A stretch of DNA of 64,000 bases from Parapedobacter deserti (GTDB lineage: Bacteria > Bacteroidota > Bacteroidia > Sphingobacteriales > Sphingobacteriaceae). This document shows positions 23,782-31,982 of the stretch, piece by piece (positions within the stretch are counted from its first letter, which is position 1; each line of letters starts with the position of its first letter). The notes below the pieces were generated by a model. It did no database searches. It was not told where the DNA came from and saw only the letters and a program-made list of their open reading frames with translations. The stretch spans positions 186,001-250,000 of the forward strand of contig NZ_JBHRTA010000008.1 in NCBI RefSeq assembly GCF_042646065.1, read 5' to 3'. The position numbers and the translations under genes were made by a program.

Positions 23782-24006
23782 ATGGAAACACACGAGTATG
23801 AAAAAGGCGAAACAATCATTGTTTGGAACCCCAAACTATGTATCCATTCCGGCATTTGTGTCCGGACATTGCCCGCGGTGTACAACCCCAAGGCACGCCC
23901 CTGGATCAATACCGCCAATGCAACCACGGAGGAGCTGATTGACCAGGTGGGCAAATGCCCTTCCGGCGCACTCCGTATCAAAAATAGTAGTCCTGAAAAC
24001 CAATGA
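23782..24006 (+). CDS. YjdI-like (4Fe-4S) mono-cluster protein
   Basis: Start taken at the ATG 23782 (METHEYEKGETIIVW). 74 residues of the divergent mono-cluster domain Fer4_19: Cys20-Ile-His-Ser-Gly-Ile-Cys26, RTLPAVYNPKARPW, and Cys59-Pro-Ser-Gly-Ala-Leu. The set of Cys and His residues is the one expected to bind a cluster. In enterobacteria yjdI and yjdJ are adjacent, and here the next gene, overlapping by 4 bp, is likewise a small GNAT, so the pair is conserved. The function is unknown; a redox sensor or electron carrier is likely. Confidence 0.85.
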   Translation: METHEYEKGETIIVWNPKLCIHSGICVRTLPAVYNPKARPWINTANATTEELIDQVGKCPSGALRIKNSSPENQ

Positions 24007-24314
24007 ACGGTCACATGGAAAGTGCAAAAATAGTTTTTAAAGATGGCAGTATGTATGGCGAAGTCCAGCTTTATTCAGCGGACAAAAAAGCAGGAAAGAT
24101 GGATATTTCGGTTGCCGACGGAAAGCTCAGGGTATACCATACGGAAGTCGATGACGCCTACGAAGGGCTTGGCTTCGCAAAATTACTGCTTAATCAGTTG
24201 GTAAGCTATGCGCGGGAAGAAAACCTGCGGATCATACCGCTTTGCCCGTATGTGATGGCCCAGTTCAAACGCCATCCGGAAGAATATGCGGACGTATGGT
24301 TAAAAAAAGTATAG
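24003..24314 (+). CDS. YjdJ-like GNAT family N-acetyltransferase
   Basis: 103 residues of the short GNAT form (Acetyltransf_CG). The acetyl-CoA loop reads YEGLGFAKLLLNQLVSYAREENLRI, followed by PLCPYVMAQFKRHPEEY, the conserved ending of this group (family members have C-P-Y/F-V and H-P-E-Y/F). It overlaps the Fe-S gene by ATGA. The acceptor substrate is not known for the family. Confidence 0.85.
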   Translation: MNGHMESAKIVFKDGSMYGEVQLYSADKKAGKMDISVADGKLRVYHTEVDDAYEGLGFAKLLLNQLVSYAREENLRIIPLCPYVMAQFKRHPEEYADVWLKKV

Positions 24315-24329
24315 TGAATTAGCACGTAT

Positions 24330-24746
24330 ATGAAGTATCTGTTAGAAAATCCGGTGCAGGGCACCATAGGACCCGAAAAGTATAAGACGGCTATTCAATG
24401 GAGGAACGGGGTGTTGATCGCCGATGAACCCGAAAAACTGGGCGGGAAAGACCTGGGTCCGGATCCTTTCACCTTGTTGTTGTCATCGCTGGTCACTTGC
24501 ACGTTAGCAACGTTGAGGATGTACGTTGATCACAAAGGACTGACGATACCGGAAATAGATGTGAAGGCCAATCTTTTCCAACGAATAGAAAACCAGGAAG
24601 CGGTAACCTACCTCGAGCGAAAGATCACATTTCCGGAACAACCGGATGATGTCGTGCGACAGCGATTATTACGGGTTGCGGAGAATTGCCCGGTATCCAA
24701 GATGTTAAAAGGAACGATTAAGATTACAACCACATTAACAACCTAA
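24330..24746 (+). CDS. OsmC family protein
   Basis: 138 residues. The two catalytic cysteines of the OsmC/Ohr fold are present: Cys57 in LSSLVTCTLATLRMYV and Cys120 in AENCPVSKML. Between them is VKANLFQRIENQEAVTYLERKITF. The N-terminus (MKYLLENPVQGTIGPEKYKT) is typical of the OsmC/YhfA branch rather than of Ohr. These enzymes reduce organic hydroperoxides or act on electrophiles. It follows the GNAT gene by 15 bp and precedes the antiporter gene by 15 bp, so all are in one operon. Unlike the copy at 20617 this one is intact. Confidence 0.88.
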   Translation: MKYLLENPVQGTIGPEKYKTAIQWRNGVLIADEPEKLGGKDLGPDPFTLLLSSLVTCTLATLRMYVDHKGLTIPEIDVKANLFQRIENQEAVTYLERKITFPEQPDDVVRQRLLRVAENCPVSKMLKGTIKITTTLTT

Positions 24747-24761
24747 TAGGCTAACAAATCC

Positions 24762-27065
24762 ATGGCTCATTTACCTGAATTGATACAAGATATGGCGCTA
24801 ATCCTCCTGGTGGGCGCGCTGGTGACGATACTTTTCAAGCGGATCAAGCAACCCCTGGTGTTGGGGTATATCATTGCCGGCTTTTTGGTCGGCCCGCATT
24901 TCAACTACCTGCCCAACATCGTGGACCATGAGAACATCGATACGTTTGCAGAGATCGGTGTCATCATGCTGCTGTTCAGTCTGGGACTGGAATTCAGTTT
25001 TAAGAAATTGGTTAAGGTGGGCGGCGCGGCGTCCATTACGGCGCTGGTGGAAATTGTTTTCGTCGGTCTTGGGGGGTACCTAACCGGGTATTTGCTGGGT
25101 TGGAACCAGCTGGACAGCCTTTTCCTGGCCGGTATGCTGGCCAGCTCGTCGACCACCATTATCCTCAAGGCATTCGATGAGTTGGGCTTGAAGTCCAGGC
25201 AATTTGCTAAAGTGGTTTTTGGCGTATTGGTGGTGGAGGATATCATCGTCATCTTGCTGATGGTGCTGCTCTCTACCATTGCGGTAACGCAACAATTCCA
25301 GGGGTCGGAAATCCTGTTTACCATACTCAAACTTGGCTTCTTCCTGGTGTTGTGGTTTTTGGTGGGGATTTACCTGCTGCCGGCATTCATCAAAAAAACC
25401 AAAAAATGGATGGACGAGGAGACCGTGGTCATCCTGTCGGTCGGTCTTTGCTTCGGCATGGTACTCTTGGCCACGCAAGTTGGGTTTTCTGCCGAACTGG
25501 GCGCATTTGTGATGGGTTCGTTGATTGCTGAAACCGTGCTGGCAGAAAAAATCGAGCATGTTACCTTACCAATCAAACAGCTTTTTGGCACCATATTCTT
25601 CGTCTCCGTGGGCATGATGATCGATCCGCAAGCGATGTATACCTATGCGTTTCCGATTATCGCCGTTACCGTGCTGACGCTGTTCGGGAAATTTTTCTTC
25701 AGTGCACTGGGCGCATTGGTTTCGGGGCAGCCTTTGAAGCAGGCCATACAGATTGGATCCAGCATGGCCCAGATTGGTGAATTTGCATTTATCGTCGCTG
25801 CGCTGGGCTTATCACTCGGCGTAATCTCCGAATTCCTGTTTCCGATAGCTGTTGGGGTATCGGCCATCACCACGTTTACCACACCGTACCTGATTAAATT
25901 GTCGGAACCCTTGTATAACGCGATTGTAAATATACTTCCAGCGAAATGGGTAGCGCGTTTGGACGCCTATGCGGCTGAAACCCAACAAAACAAGCACAAT
26001 CCATTATGGAAGAAAATGTTGCGGGCGTACTATGGCATCCTGGCAATCAACAGCATTATGCTGGTGGCGATTGCGCTGCTGTTCAAATATGCCGCTATTC
26101 CTTTTTTTGAGTCGCAAATCCATCAAGAGCTTTGGCGCAATGTGATATCGATCAGTGCCGCAACGCTATTGGCCTCACCATTCCTTTGGGCGATCCTAAT
26201 CAAGAGAATCAACGTAAAAGATGGCGACGACGCCGTCACTTCGTATTACCTCAACTATTCGCTGGCAGGCATTTCGCTACATGCCATCCGGTTCCTGGTA
26301 GGAATATTTCTGATCGGCTTCTTCATTGACCAGCTCACCACCACCCGGTATGCGCTGGTGGTTGCTGTTCCGATTATCGTGGCGCTGCTTTGGCTTTTCT
26401 CAGAGAAGGTGCAGAAAATCCACCAGCGGATTGCGCAGCAATTCATGTCAAACCTGAACGAACGGGAGCGGCTGGCCTATCTCCAGAATAAGGGGGCCAT
26501 CGAATTGCAGCAGAAAAATGAGGAAGCAAAGCGCCACTTCCAGGATTGGGATGCGTATGTGACCGAGCTGGAGACCGGCGATACCTTCCAATTTGCTGGT
26601 ATGACGCTGTCTGAACTTGGCTGGAAGCAGCGATACGGTATTGCCGTGGTATACATACGCCGGAACGAACGGATTATCCATCTACCCAATGGTAAACAAC
26701 GGATATTGCCGCATGACAAAGTAGGTATATTGGGAACCGAAGGACAGATTTCCGAGTTGAAGCTGCTGTTTGACCAACCTGGCACGCAGACCGACGAGGG
26801 CGACGATATCGATGTAAACGATATCCAGCTTACAAAAATGCGAGTTACGGAGACTAATCCCTATGCAGGCAAAACAATAAAAACTTCCGGCATACGGAAA
26901 GACCTAGGTGGCTACATTGCGGGTATCGAAAGGGATGCAAAGCGAATACTCAACCCCAGCTCATCGGAGACGATAAGGGCAAATGACATCGTATGGCTCG
27001 TGGGCAACACACATAAAATCAATGCATACTTGAAAAACCATCAAGGCGAATTTCTGGAGGTATAA
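24762..27065 (+). CDS. CPA2 cation:proton antiporter of the KefB type with C-terminal TrkA_C domains
   Basis: 767 residues. About 12-14 membrane helices fill residues 10-380 (family GxxxGPHFNYLPN, FSLGLEFSFKKL, VLVVEDIIVILLMVLL, GAFVMGSLIAETVLAEKIEH, SMAQIGEFAFIVAALGLSLG). A second helical group follows (about 410-560). The cytoplasmic end has two TrkA_C-like modules (about 600-660 and 690-760), e.g. KTIKTSGIRKDLGGYIAGIERD. There is no NAD-binding TrkA_N domain, unlike KefB and KefC, so regulation differs. In enterobacteria Kef systems protect against electrophiles by acidifying the cytosol, which fits the surrounding genes. Gene name not assigned. Confidence 0.88.
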   Translation: MAHLPELIQDMALILLVGALVTILFKRIKQPLVLGYIIAGFLVGPHFNYLPNIVDHENIDTFAEIGVIMLLFSLGLEFSFKKLVKVGGAASITALVEIVFVGLGGYLTGYLLGWNQLDSLFLAGMLASSSTTIILKAFDELGLKSRQFAKVVFGVLVVEDIIVILLMVLLSTIAVTQQFQGSEILFTILKLGFFLVLWFLVGIYLLPAFIKKTKKWMDEETVVILSVGLCFGMVLLATQVGFSAELGAFVMGSLIAETVLAEKIEHVTLPIKQLFGTIFFVSVGMMIDPQAMYTYAFPIIAVTVLTLFGKFFFSALGALVSGQPLKQAIQIGSSMAQIGEFAFIVAALGLSLGVISEFLFPIAVGVSAITTFTTPYLIKLSEPLYNAIVNILPAKWVARLDAYAAETQQNKHNPLWKKMLRAYYGILAINSIMLVAIALLFKYAAIPFFESQIHQELWRNVISISAATLLASPFLWAILIKRINVKDGDDAVTSYYLNYSLAGISLHAIRFLVGIFLIGFFIDQLTTTRYALVVAVPIIVALLWLFSEKVQKIHQRIAQQFMSNLNERERLAYLQNKGAIELQQKNEEAKRHFQDWDAYVTELETGDTFQFAGMTLSELGWKQRYGIAVVYIRRNERIIHLPNGKQRILPHDKVGILGTEGQISELKLLFDQPGTQTDEGDDIDVNDIQLTKMRVTETNPYAGKTIKTSGIRKDLGGYIAGIERDAKRILNPSSSETIRANDIVWLVGNTHKINAYLKNHQGEFLEV

Positions 27066-27095
27066 TGGCTTTTCGGGCATTAAAAAGGAGATGAC

Positions 27096-27674
27096 ATGCA
27101 TGAAGCAATTTTAAAGCATATCGCTAAATACACGACGCTAAGTGATAACGAACAATTGGCGTTTACACGGATGCTCGATTTTAAGGCTGTGCCTAAAAAA
27201 ATAACCTTACTTCGTGCCGGTGAAATCTGCCGGTTTGAGGGCTATATTGTCAAAGGTTGTGTGCGGGTTTATGCGATGAACGAAAATGGCTGTGAAGTGA
27301 CGTTGTGTTTTGCGGTGGAGGACTGGTGGGTATGCGATATCGACTCATTTTACGAAGGGAAACCTTCCAACTTTTTTATCGAAACCCTGGAAGAAACGGA
27401 GTTGTTGGTCTTCACACGGGAAGCAAAAGAAAAATTACTCCGGACGATGCCGAAATTTGAACGCCTATTTCGCAACCTGGTTCAACGGAATTTGTGCGCG
27501 CTCCAAAACCGGCTGGTTGGCACGATCCTAAAACCTGCTACCGAACGTTATCTTGATTTTATAGAAATGTATCCGTCATTGCCGTTGCGAGTACCGCAAT
27601 ATTACATCGCGTCTTTCCTTGGTGTATCGCCCGAATTCATCAGTACAATAAGAAAAAGGCTTTCAACGAAATAA
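27096..27674 (+). CDS. Crp/Fnr family transcriptional regulator (paralog 3)
   Basis: 192 residues. The sensor fold has LLRAGEICRFEGYIVKGCVRVY and EDWWVCDIDSFYEGKPSNFFIETLEETEL. The C-terminal helix-turn-helix reads PQYYIASFLGVSPEFISTIRKRL. It is more distant from the two regulators at 17662 and 18317 than they are from each other. The position 30 bp after the antiporter and just before a second pirin gene repeats the regulator-pirin arrangement seen at 18317-20586. Effector unknown. Confidence 0.9.
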   Translation: MHEAILKHIAKYTTLSDNEQLAFTRMLDFKAVPKKITLLRAGEICRFEGYIVKGCVRVYAMNENGCEVTLCFAVEDWWVCDIDSFYEGKPSNFFIETLEETELLVFTREAKEKLLRTMPKFERLFRNLVQRNLCALQNRLVGTILKPATERYLDFIEMYPSLPLRVPQYYIASFLGVSPEFISTIRKRLSTK

Positions 27675-27690
27675 TATTCAGTAACAATGG

Positions 27691-27698
27691 TAACTTTA
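27691..27698 (+). promoter_or_regulatory. Likely -7 element of the second pirin gene
   Basis: TAACTTTA matches TAnnTTTR, 41 bases before the ATG at 27739. No clear -33 TTTG at the usual distance. Confidence 0.4.
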
Positions 27699-27738
27699 CG
27701 TTTGACTTCAGAATAAGTGGCCCCTTAAAAAATTTGTT

Positions 27739-28653
27739 ATGTTAGATATCGTTATCGAATCCCGGAAAGCTGAAATTTCAGCAGGTTTTTCCGTAAAACG
27801 CATTCTCCCGTACCAGCTTCGTAGAATGGTCGGTCCATTTATTTTCATGGACCATGGTGGTCCGGTAACCATCCCGGTGGCCGAAGCGAGTAACCTGGAC
27901 GTGCTGCCGCATCCGCATATCGGCTTGTCTACGGTTAGCTATTTGTTCAGCGGCAATGTGACCCATCGCGACAGCCTGGGCGTGGAGCAGGTGATCACGC
28001 CCGGAGAAGTCAATTGGATGACGGCCGGGAAAGGCATCACCCATAGCGAACGGTTCGAAGATCCGGCGATGCTGGCCGGTGGAAAGCTGGAAATGATCCA
28101 GACCTGGGTGGCTCTTCCGGAGAAAAGCGAAGAAAGCGACCCTGCTTTTGATAATTACAAACCGGATCAGTTGCCTGTCTTCACCGATACAGGTGTATGG
28201 ATGCGGTTGATTGCGGGAGAGGCCTATGGTTTGAAAAGTAGTGTTAAAACACATTCCCCGTTATTCTATGTGCATGTTACCTTGGAACAAGGCGCCCGTT
28301 TCGGTCTGCCCCCGGAGCACAGCGAACGGGGGGCTTACGTGGTGCGGGGCCGTGTGGAAGTAAATGGAAACACCTATCGAGCCGGGCAATTGCTGGTGTT
28401 TAGCAAGGGGGTCGATCCATTGATCATCGCCAAAGAACCCACCACATTAATGATGCTTGGCGGTGAACATTTAGGAGACCGGTTCATTTGGTGGAATTTT
28501 GTTTCAAGCAAGCGGGAACGGATTGAACAAGCCAAGGAGGACTGGAAGCAGGGGCGAATGGACTTGCCGCCCATGGACAACGAAGAATTTGTTCCCTTGC
28601 CCGAAAGCAAAAGTAAGCCCGCAGGGAGCCCTCCGCCTAATGCGCTTTCCTGA
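27739..28653 (+). CDS. Pirin family protein (paralog 2)
   Basis: 304 residues. The metal ligands fall at exactly the same positions as in the first pirin: His58 and His60 in LPHPHIGLSTVSY, His102 and Glu104 in THSERF. Residues 180-250 form the second cupin (GARFGLPPEHSERGAYVVRGRVEV). The C-terminal 60 residues are polar, with a Pro-rich end (PAGSPPPNALS). The two proteins belong to different branches of the family: this one has the LFSGNVTHRDSLG form and an EFVPLP tail typical of the YhhW/YhaK-like group. It follows a Crp/Fnr gene. Confidence 0.92.
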   Translation: MLDIVIESRKAEISAGFSVKRILPYQLRRMVGPFIFMDHGGPVTIPVAEASNLDVLPHPHIGLSTVSYLFSGNVTHRDSLGVEQVITPGEVNWMTAGKGITHSERFEDPAMLAGGKLEMIQTWVALPEKSEESDPAFDNYKPDQLPVFTDTGVWMRLIAGEAYGLKSSVKTHSPLFYVHVTLEQGARFGLPPEHSERGAYVVRGRVEVNGNTYRAGQLLVFSKGVDPLIIAKEPTTLMMLGGEHLGDRFIWWNFVSSKRERIEQAKEDWKQGRMDLPPMDNEEFVPLPESKSKPAGSPPPNALS

Positions 28654-28662
28654 CCGTTTGAG

Positions 28663-28740
28663 ATGCAACACGAACACATGGACATTCTGACAGCCAGCGG
28701 ACCAACTGTGGAGAAATCATTGGATAAAATCAAGAATTAA
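28663..28740 (+). CDS. Very short ORF (25 aa), unclear
   Basis: ATG at 28663, stop at 28738-28740, product MQHEHMDILTASGPTVEKSL and five more residues. It begins 9 bp after the pirin stop and ends 20 bp before the DUF4260 gene, so it could be a small translated link in the operon or gene debris. No family recognised. Confidence 0.2.
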   Translation: MQHEHMDILTASGPTVEKSLDKIKN

Positions 28741-28760
28741 ATATCTTAACAACATCAGTC

Positions 28761-29129
28761 ATGTCGAACACAATGAATAACCTGTTGAAACTGGAAGAAT
28801 TAGGGCAATTTCTGCTTTCAATTCTTCTATTTAGTCAATTAGACTATGCTTGGTGGGTTTTCCCCGCCTGCCATCTATTACCGGATTTATCCATGATAGG
28901 CTATTTGGTAAATCCTAAAATAGGTGCTTGGCTGTATAATTTTTTTCATCATAAGTTTGTCGCTATCGCCATTTTTGTTTTAGGACTTGGGCTAGGCAGC
29001 TCGTTGATCACTTTAGCAGGCGTAATCTTATTTGGACATTCGGCCATGGATAGGATTTTTGGTTACGGACTGAAATTCAATGACAATTTTAAAAATACAC
29101 ATTTAGGTTGGATAGGAAAAAAGAACTAA
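28761..29129 (+). CDS. DUF4260 family membrane protein
   Basis: 122 residues, three to four membrane helices: LGQFLLSILLFSQLDYAWWVF, FVAIAIFVLGLGLGSSLI and a hydrophobic stretch before the tail. Family hallmarks are the PACHLLPDLSMIGYLVNPKIG run, a His-His-Lys in FFHHKF, and the ending HLGWIGKKN. Genes of this family have no known function; they are common in soil bacteria and often lie in stress gene clusters. Start at ATG 28761. Confidence 0.85.
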   Translation: MSNTMNNLLKLEELGQFLLSILLFSQLDYAWWVFPACHLLPDLSMIGYLVNPKIGAWLYNFFHHKFVAIAIFVLGLGLGSSLITLAGVILFGHSAMDRIFGYGLKFNDNFKNTHLGWIGKKN

Positions 29130-29212
29130 GAACTTGTTGAAACCCAAGAATGCGAACAGGGCGATGAAGCAAATACGTTTTACTTTGAATGGATAGCATA
29201 TGAAGGTTTCAT

Positions 29213-30256
29213 ATGCAAAATAAGAAAAAAATGGAAATAGGAATCGATAGTTTCGCCTCTGCGATGTACGGCAGCCATACCCTTAGCAGTGTGGATGCCA
29301 TGGAACAATTGCTCGAACGGATTGTTCGCGCGGATGAGGCAGGACTAGCCATTTATGGCATTGGTGAGCACCATAAGAAGGAATTTTTGGACTCCGCACC
29401 GGCGGTTATCCTCGCGGCCGCTGCGGCGCGGACGAAAAACATACGCCTGGCCAGCGCCGTTGCTGTGTTAAGTACCTCCGATCCGGTACGCGTTTACCAA
29501 CAGTTTGCCACTCTTGACCTGATCGCCAAGGGTCGTGCGGAGCTCGTCGTGGGTAGAGGCTCAGCTGTCGAAGCCTATCCGTTATTTGGTTATAATCTTA
29601 ACGATTACGATGCCTTGTTTGAAGAAAAATTGGGACTTCTGCTGCAAATCCGCGAACAGGAGTTCGTTACGTGGTCGGGCAAATTCAGGCCGGCGCTGGA
29701 AAACCAGCCGGTCTACCCACGGTCGGTGCAAGAGAAACTCCCGGTTTGGCTTGGCGTCGGCGGTACGCCCGCGTCATTTGTCAGGGCCGGCACCCTCGGG
29801 CTGCCACTCATGGTCGCGGTAATTGGTGGAGAAACGGCACGTTTTCGTCCACTGGTCGATCTATACCGCGAGGCCGGACATCGGGCCGGCTTCGCACCGG
29901 ACCAGTTAACGGTAGGCTTGCATTCACCTGGCTACGTAGCCGAGAGCGATGAGAAAGCTATTGCAGACTATTATCCGGGTTATGCCGAACTCTGGACCAA
30001 GGCCGGAAGGGAGCGTGGCTGGCCACCGGTAACCAGGGCTGGATTTGATGCCATGGTGGCACCGAAAGGTTCGTTGATAGTAGGTGGGCCGGAGCAGGTA
30101 GCCGCCAAATTATTGCGGCATAGCGAGGCATTGGGTGGTGTGAATCGGTTTACTTTTCAGATGGATAATGCGGGGCTCAGCCATGAACAGCTGTTACGTT
30201 CTATCGAACTCATTGGCACAGAAATTATACCGCGGGTTAATAAAACGCGCAGCTAA
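29213..30256 (+). CDS. LLM class flavin-dependent oxidoreductase (luciferase-like monooxygenase)
   Basis: 347 residues with the bacterial luciferase TIM-barrel pattern: DEAGLAIYGIGEHHKKEF, TKNIRLASAVAVLSTSDPVRV, VGRGSAVEAYPLFGYNL and a later LSHEQLLRSIELIGTEIIP. The start could be the ATG at 29213 or the Met at 29231. The flavin-binding GxG after a beta-strand (ELVVGRGSA) is intact. Members use FMNH2 or F420; the FMN branch is expected here. It lies downstream of the DUF4260 gene with 83 bp between, probably in the same operon. Substrate not inferred. Confidence 0.87.
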   Translation: MQNKKKMEIGIDSFASAMYGSHTLSSVDAMEQLLERIVRADEAGLAIYGIGEHHKKEFLDSAPAVILAAAAARTKNIRLASAVAVLSTSDPVRVYQQFATLDLIAKGRAELVVGRGSAVEAYPLFGYNLNDYDALFEEKLGLLLQIREQEFVTWSGKFRPALENQPVYPRSVQEKLPVWLGVGGTPASFVRAGTLGLPLMVAVIGGETARFRPLVDLYREAGHRAGFAPDQLTVGLHSPGYVAESDEKAIADYYPGYAELWTKAGRERGWPPVTRAGFDAMVAPKGSLIVGGPEQVAAKLLRHSEALGGVNRFTFQMDNAGLSHEQLLRSIELIGTEIIPRVNKTRS

Positions 30257-30450
30257 TCTCCGCCGAATCATGGTGATGTAAAAATAGGTCTACAACCTGT
30301 TTGACATCCGGCAAAAATGTGAAAGAAAGCATTCAGGTACTTAAGAGGATGTAGCAACTTTGGTTGTCTTTATCAGGCTGGAGTGATTTGCCAACATAAT
30401 ATGACAGCATTGTTCAGGATGTATTTCCCCCTTATGGTTATACTACGTTC

Positions 30451-30585
30451 TCAGTAGTTTTTCTTTCGAAAACGGTCTATCAGATCAGTTACCACACCTG
30501 TGATTACCCCTATTAGTTTAGCACTGTCGCCCGAGGTTAACTTCTTGTGTCCAAATAACGACCCAATTATTTCGTATTCATTCAT
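30451..30585 (-). CDS. Small hypothetical protein (44 aa) on the opposite strand
   Basis: ATG at 30585, stop at 30451-30453. The peptide MNEYEIIGSLFGHKKLTSGD continues with a hydrophobic, amphipathic stretch (AKLIGVITGVVTDLIDRF) and a basic end. The composition is protein-like rather than random. It is the only minus-strand candidate among the plus-strand genes of this region, lying between the monooxygenase and the YceI gene. No family recognised; could be a small amphipathic membrane peptide. Confidence 0.4.
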   Translation of the reverse strand: MNEYEIIGSLFGHKKLTSGDSAKLIGVITGVVTDLIDRFRKKNY

Positions 30586-30679
30586 TTCTTAAACCAGTTA
30601 AATGAACAGGAAATTTTGTTGTCGCAGCTTTGTCGTATCAGGATGACAGTTAAAAAATAATCAAAAAACAACGAAAAAA

Positions 30680-31210
30680 ATGGCAAAATCAGTCTGGACA
30701 ATAGATCCATCACACTCCGAAATCGGCTTCAGTGTAAAACACATGATGTTTACCAAGGTATCCGGAAAGTTCAACGACTTTCAAGCAGCCGTCGAAAATG
30801 ACGGTGACGCATTTGAGACTTCTGAAATTTCTTTTTCAGCAGAAGTGGGGTCTATTAATACCAATAACGTTGACAGGGATAATCATTTGAGAAGTGCCGA
30901 CTTCTTTGACGCGGTGAAATTTCCGAAGATTACATTCAAATCAACCGGCATCAAGAAAATTAATGAAAGGGAGTTTGAAGTATCTGGAAATCTTACCATT
31001 AAAGATGTAACCAAGAAGGTGACATTGGATACAGCCTACAGCGGCTTGATGACAGATCCATGGGGTAATACGAAAGTTGGTGTTGCTGCGTCTGGAAAGA
31101 TTAACCGCATCGAATTCGGGTTAACATGGAATGCCTCGCTCGAAACAGGTGGTGTTTTGGTCGGAGAGGATGTCAAATTGGTGTTTGAGGTGCAATTAAT
31201 CAAACAATAA
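30680..31210 (+). CDS. YceI family protein, cytoplasmic form
   Basis: 176 residues, starting MAKSVWTIDPSHSEIGFSVK with no signal peptide, so cytosolic, whereas the enterobacterial YceI is secreted. The lipocalin-like fold shows the family strands: VSGKFNDFQAAV, DNHLRSADFFDAVKFPKITF and KVGVAASGKINRIEFGLTWN. YceI proteins bind isoprenoid-type ligands (polyprenyl or lipid quinone precursors). It starts a plus-strand unit with the secreted isochorismatase-like gene 23 bp downstream. Confidence 0.9.
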   Translation: MAKSVWTIDPSHSEIGFSVKHMMFTKVSGKFNDFQAAVENDGDAFETSEISFSAEVGSINTNNVDRDNHLRSADFFDAVKFPKITFKSTGIKKINEREFEVSGNLTIKDVTKKVTLDTAYSGLMTDPWGNTKVGVAASGKINRIEFGLTWNASLETGGVLVGEDVKLVFEVQLIKQ

Positions 31211-31233
31211 CTACATATTTTAATTTTACACAA

Positions 31234-31923
31234 ATGAAAAAGTCGATTTTATCGTTCGTATTGGGGGTGGTGACATTCGTAGCAATTGCTCAGAACCCGG
31301 GCCCTGAGTTGTTAGACCCGACCAACCATTCCTTGCTGTTGATCGATCACGAAGGTCAAATGGCGTTTGCTACGCACAGCATTTCAGCAACCGAATTAAG
31401 AAGCAACGTCGCATTGGTCGCAGGGGCCTCCAAAATCTTCAACGTCCCCACCGTGGTTACCACGGTGGCTGAAAAGTCCTTCAGTGGACCGGTATTCCCG
31501 GAAATCCAGGAATTCTACCCTGAATCGACTTCCGGTTATATCGACCGCACCACCATGAACACCTGGGAAGATGTAAACGCCCACAAAGCAATCACCGGCA
31601 AAGGCAAAAAGAAAATCGTCATGGCGGGTTTGTGGACCAGCGTGTGCATCGTTGGCCCGGTGTTGTCGGCAATAGATGAAGGCTATGATATTTATGTAAT
31701 CACCGATGCTTCGGGAGACGTGACCAAAGAAGCGCACGACCAAGCCGTCACCCGCATGGTGCAGGCGGGCGCCAAACCCATGACGTCCCTGCAATACTTA
31801 TTGGAATTGCAACGCGACTGGGCACGCCAGGAAACGTACCAGGCCGTAAATGACCTGGTAGTAAAATACGGTGGTGCCTACGGCATCGGCGTGCAGTATG
31901 CACGTGAGATGCTGAAAAAGTAA
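31234..31923 (+). CDS. Secreted isochorismatase/YcaC-like cysteine hydrolase
   Basis: 229 residues with a signal peptide (about 1-19, cleavage after IAQ). The mature part has Asp38 in LLIDHEGQ and nucleophile Cys138 in LWTSVCIVG, with the same overall pattern as the cytosolic paralog at 19015, including NTWED and YVITDASGDVTKEAHDQAV. Export of a YcaC-like hydrolase is unusual. It is followed by a strong terminator (31942-31976), then by a secreted amidohydrolase and an outer-membrane porin, which suggests a periplasmic hydrolytic module. Confidence 0.85.
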   Translation: MKKSILSFVLGVVTFVAIAQNPGPELLDPTNHSLLLIDHEGQMAFATHSISATELRSNVALVAGASKIFNVPTVVTTVAEKSFSGPVFPEIQEFYPESTSGYIDRTTMNTWEDVNAHKAITGKGKKKIVMAGLWTSVCIVGPVLSAIDEGYDIYVITDASGDVTKEAHDQAVTRMVQAGAKPMTSLQYLLELQRDWARQETYQAVNDLVVKYGGAYGIGVQYAREMLKK

Positions 31924-31941
31924 ATCATTTTTTTGTAACCC

Positions 31942-31976
31942 AAAAAGGCAGGGCGGCACACGCCTGCCTTTTTTTT
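31942..31976 (+). terminator. Rho-independent terminator
   Basis: AAGGCAGG at 31945-31952 pairs with CCTGCCTT at 31963-31970, with flanking A and T extending the stem, a 10-base loop and eight T. It closes the YceI/secreted hydrolase unit. Confidence 0.85.
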
Positions 31977-31982
31977 AATTTG

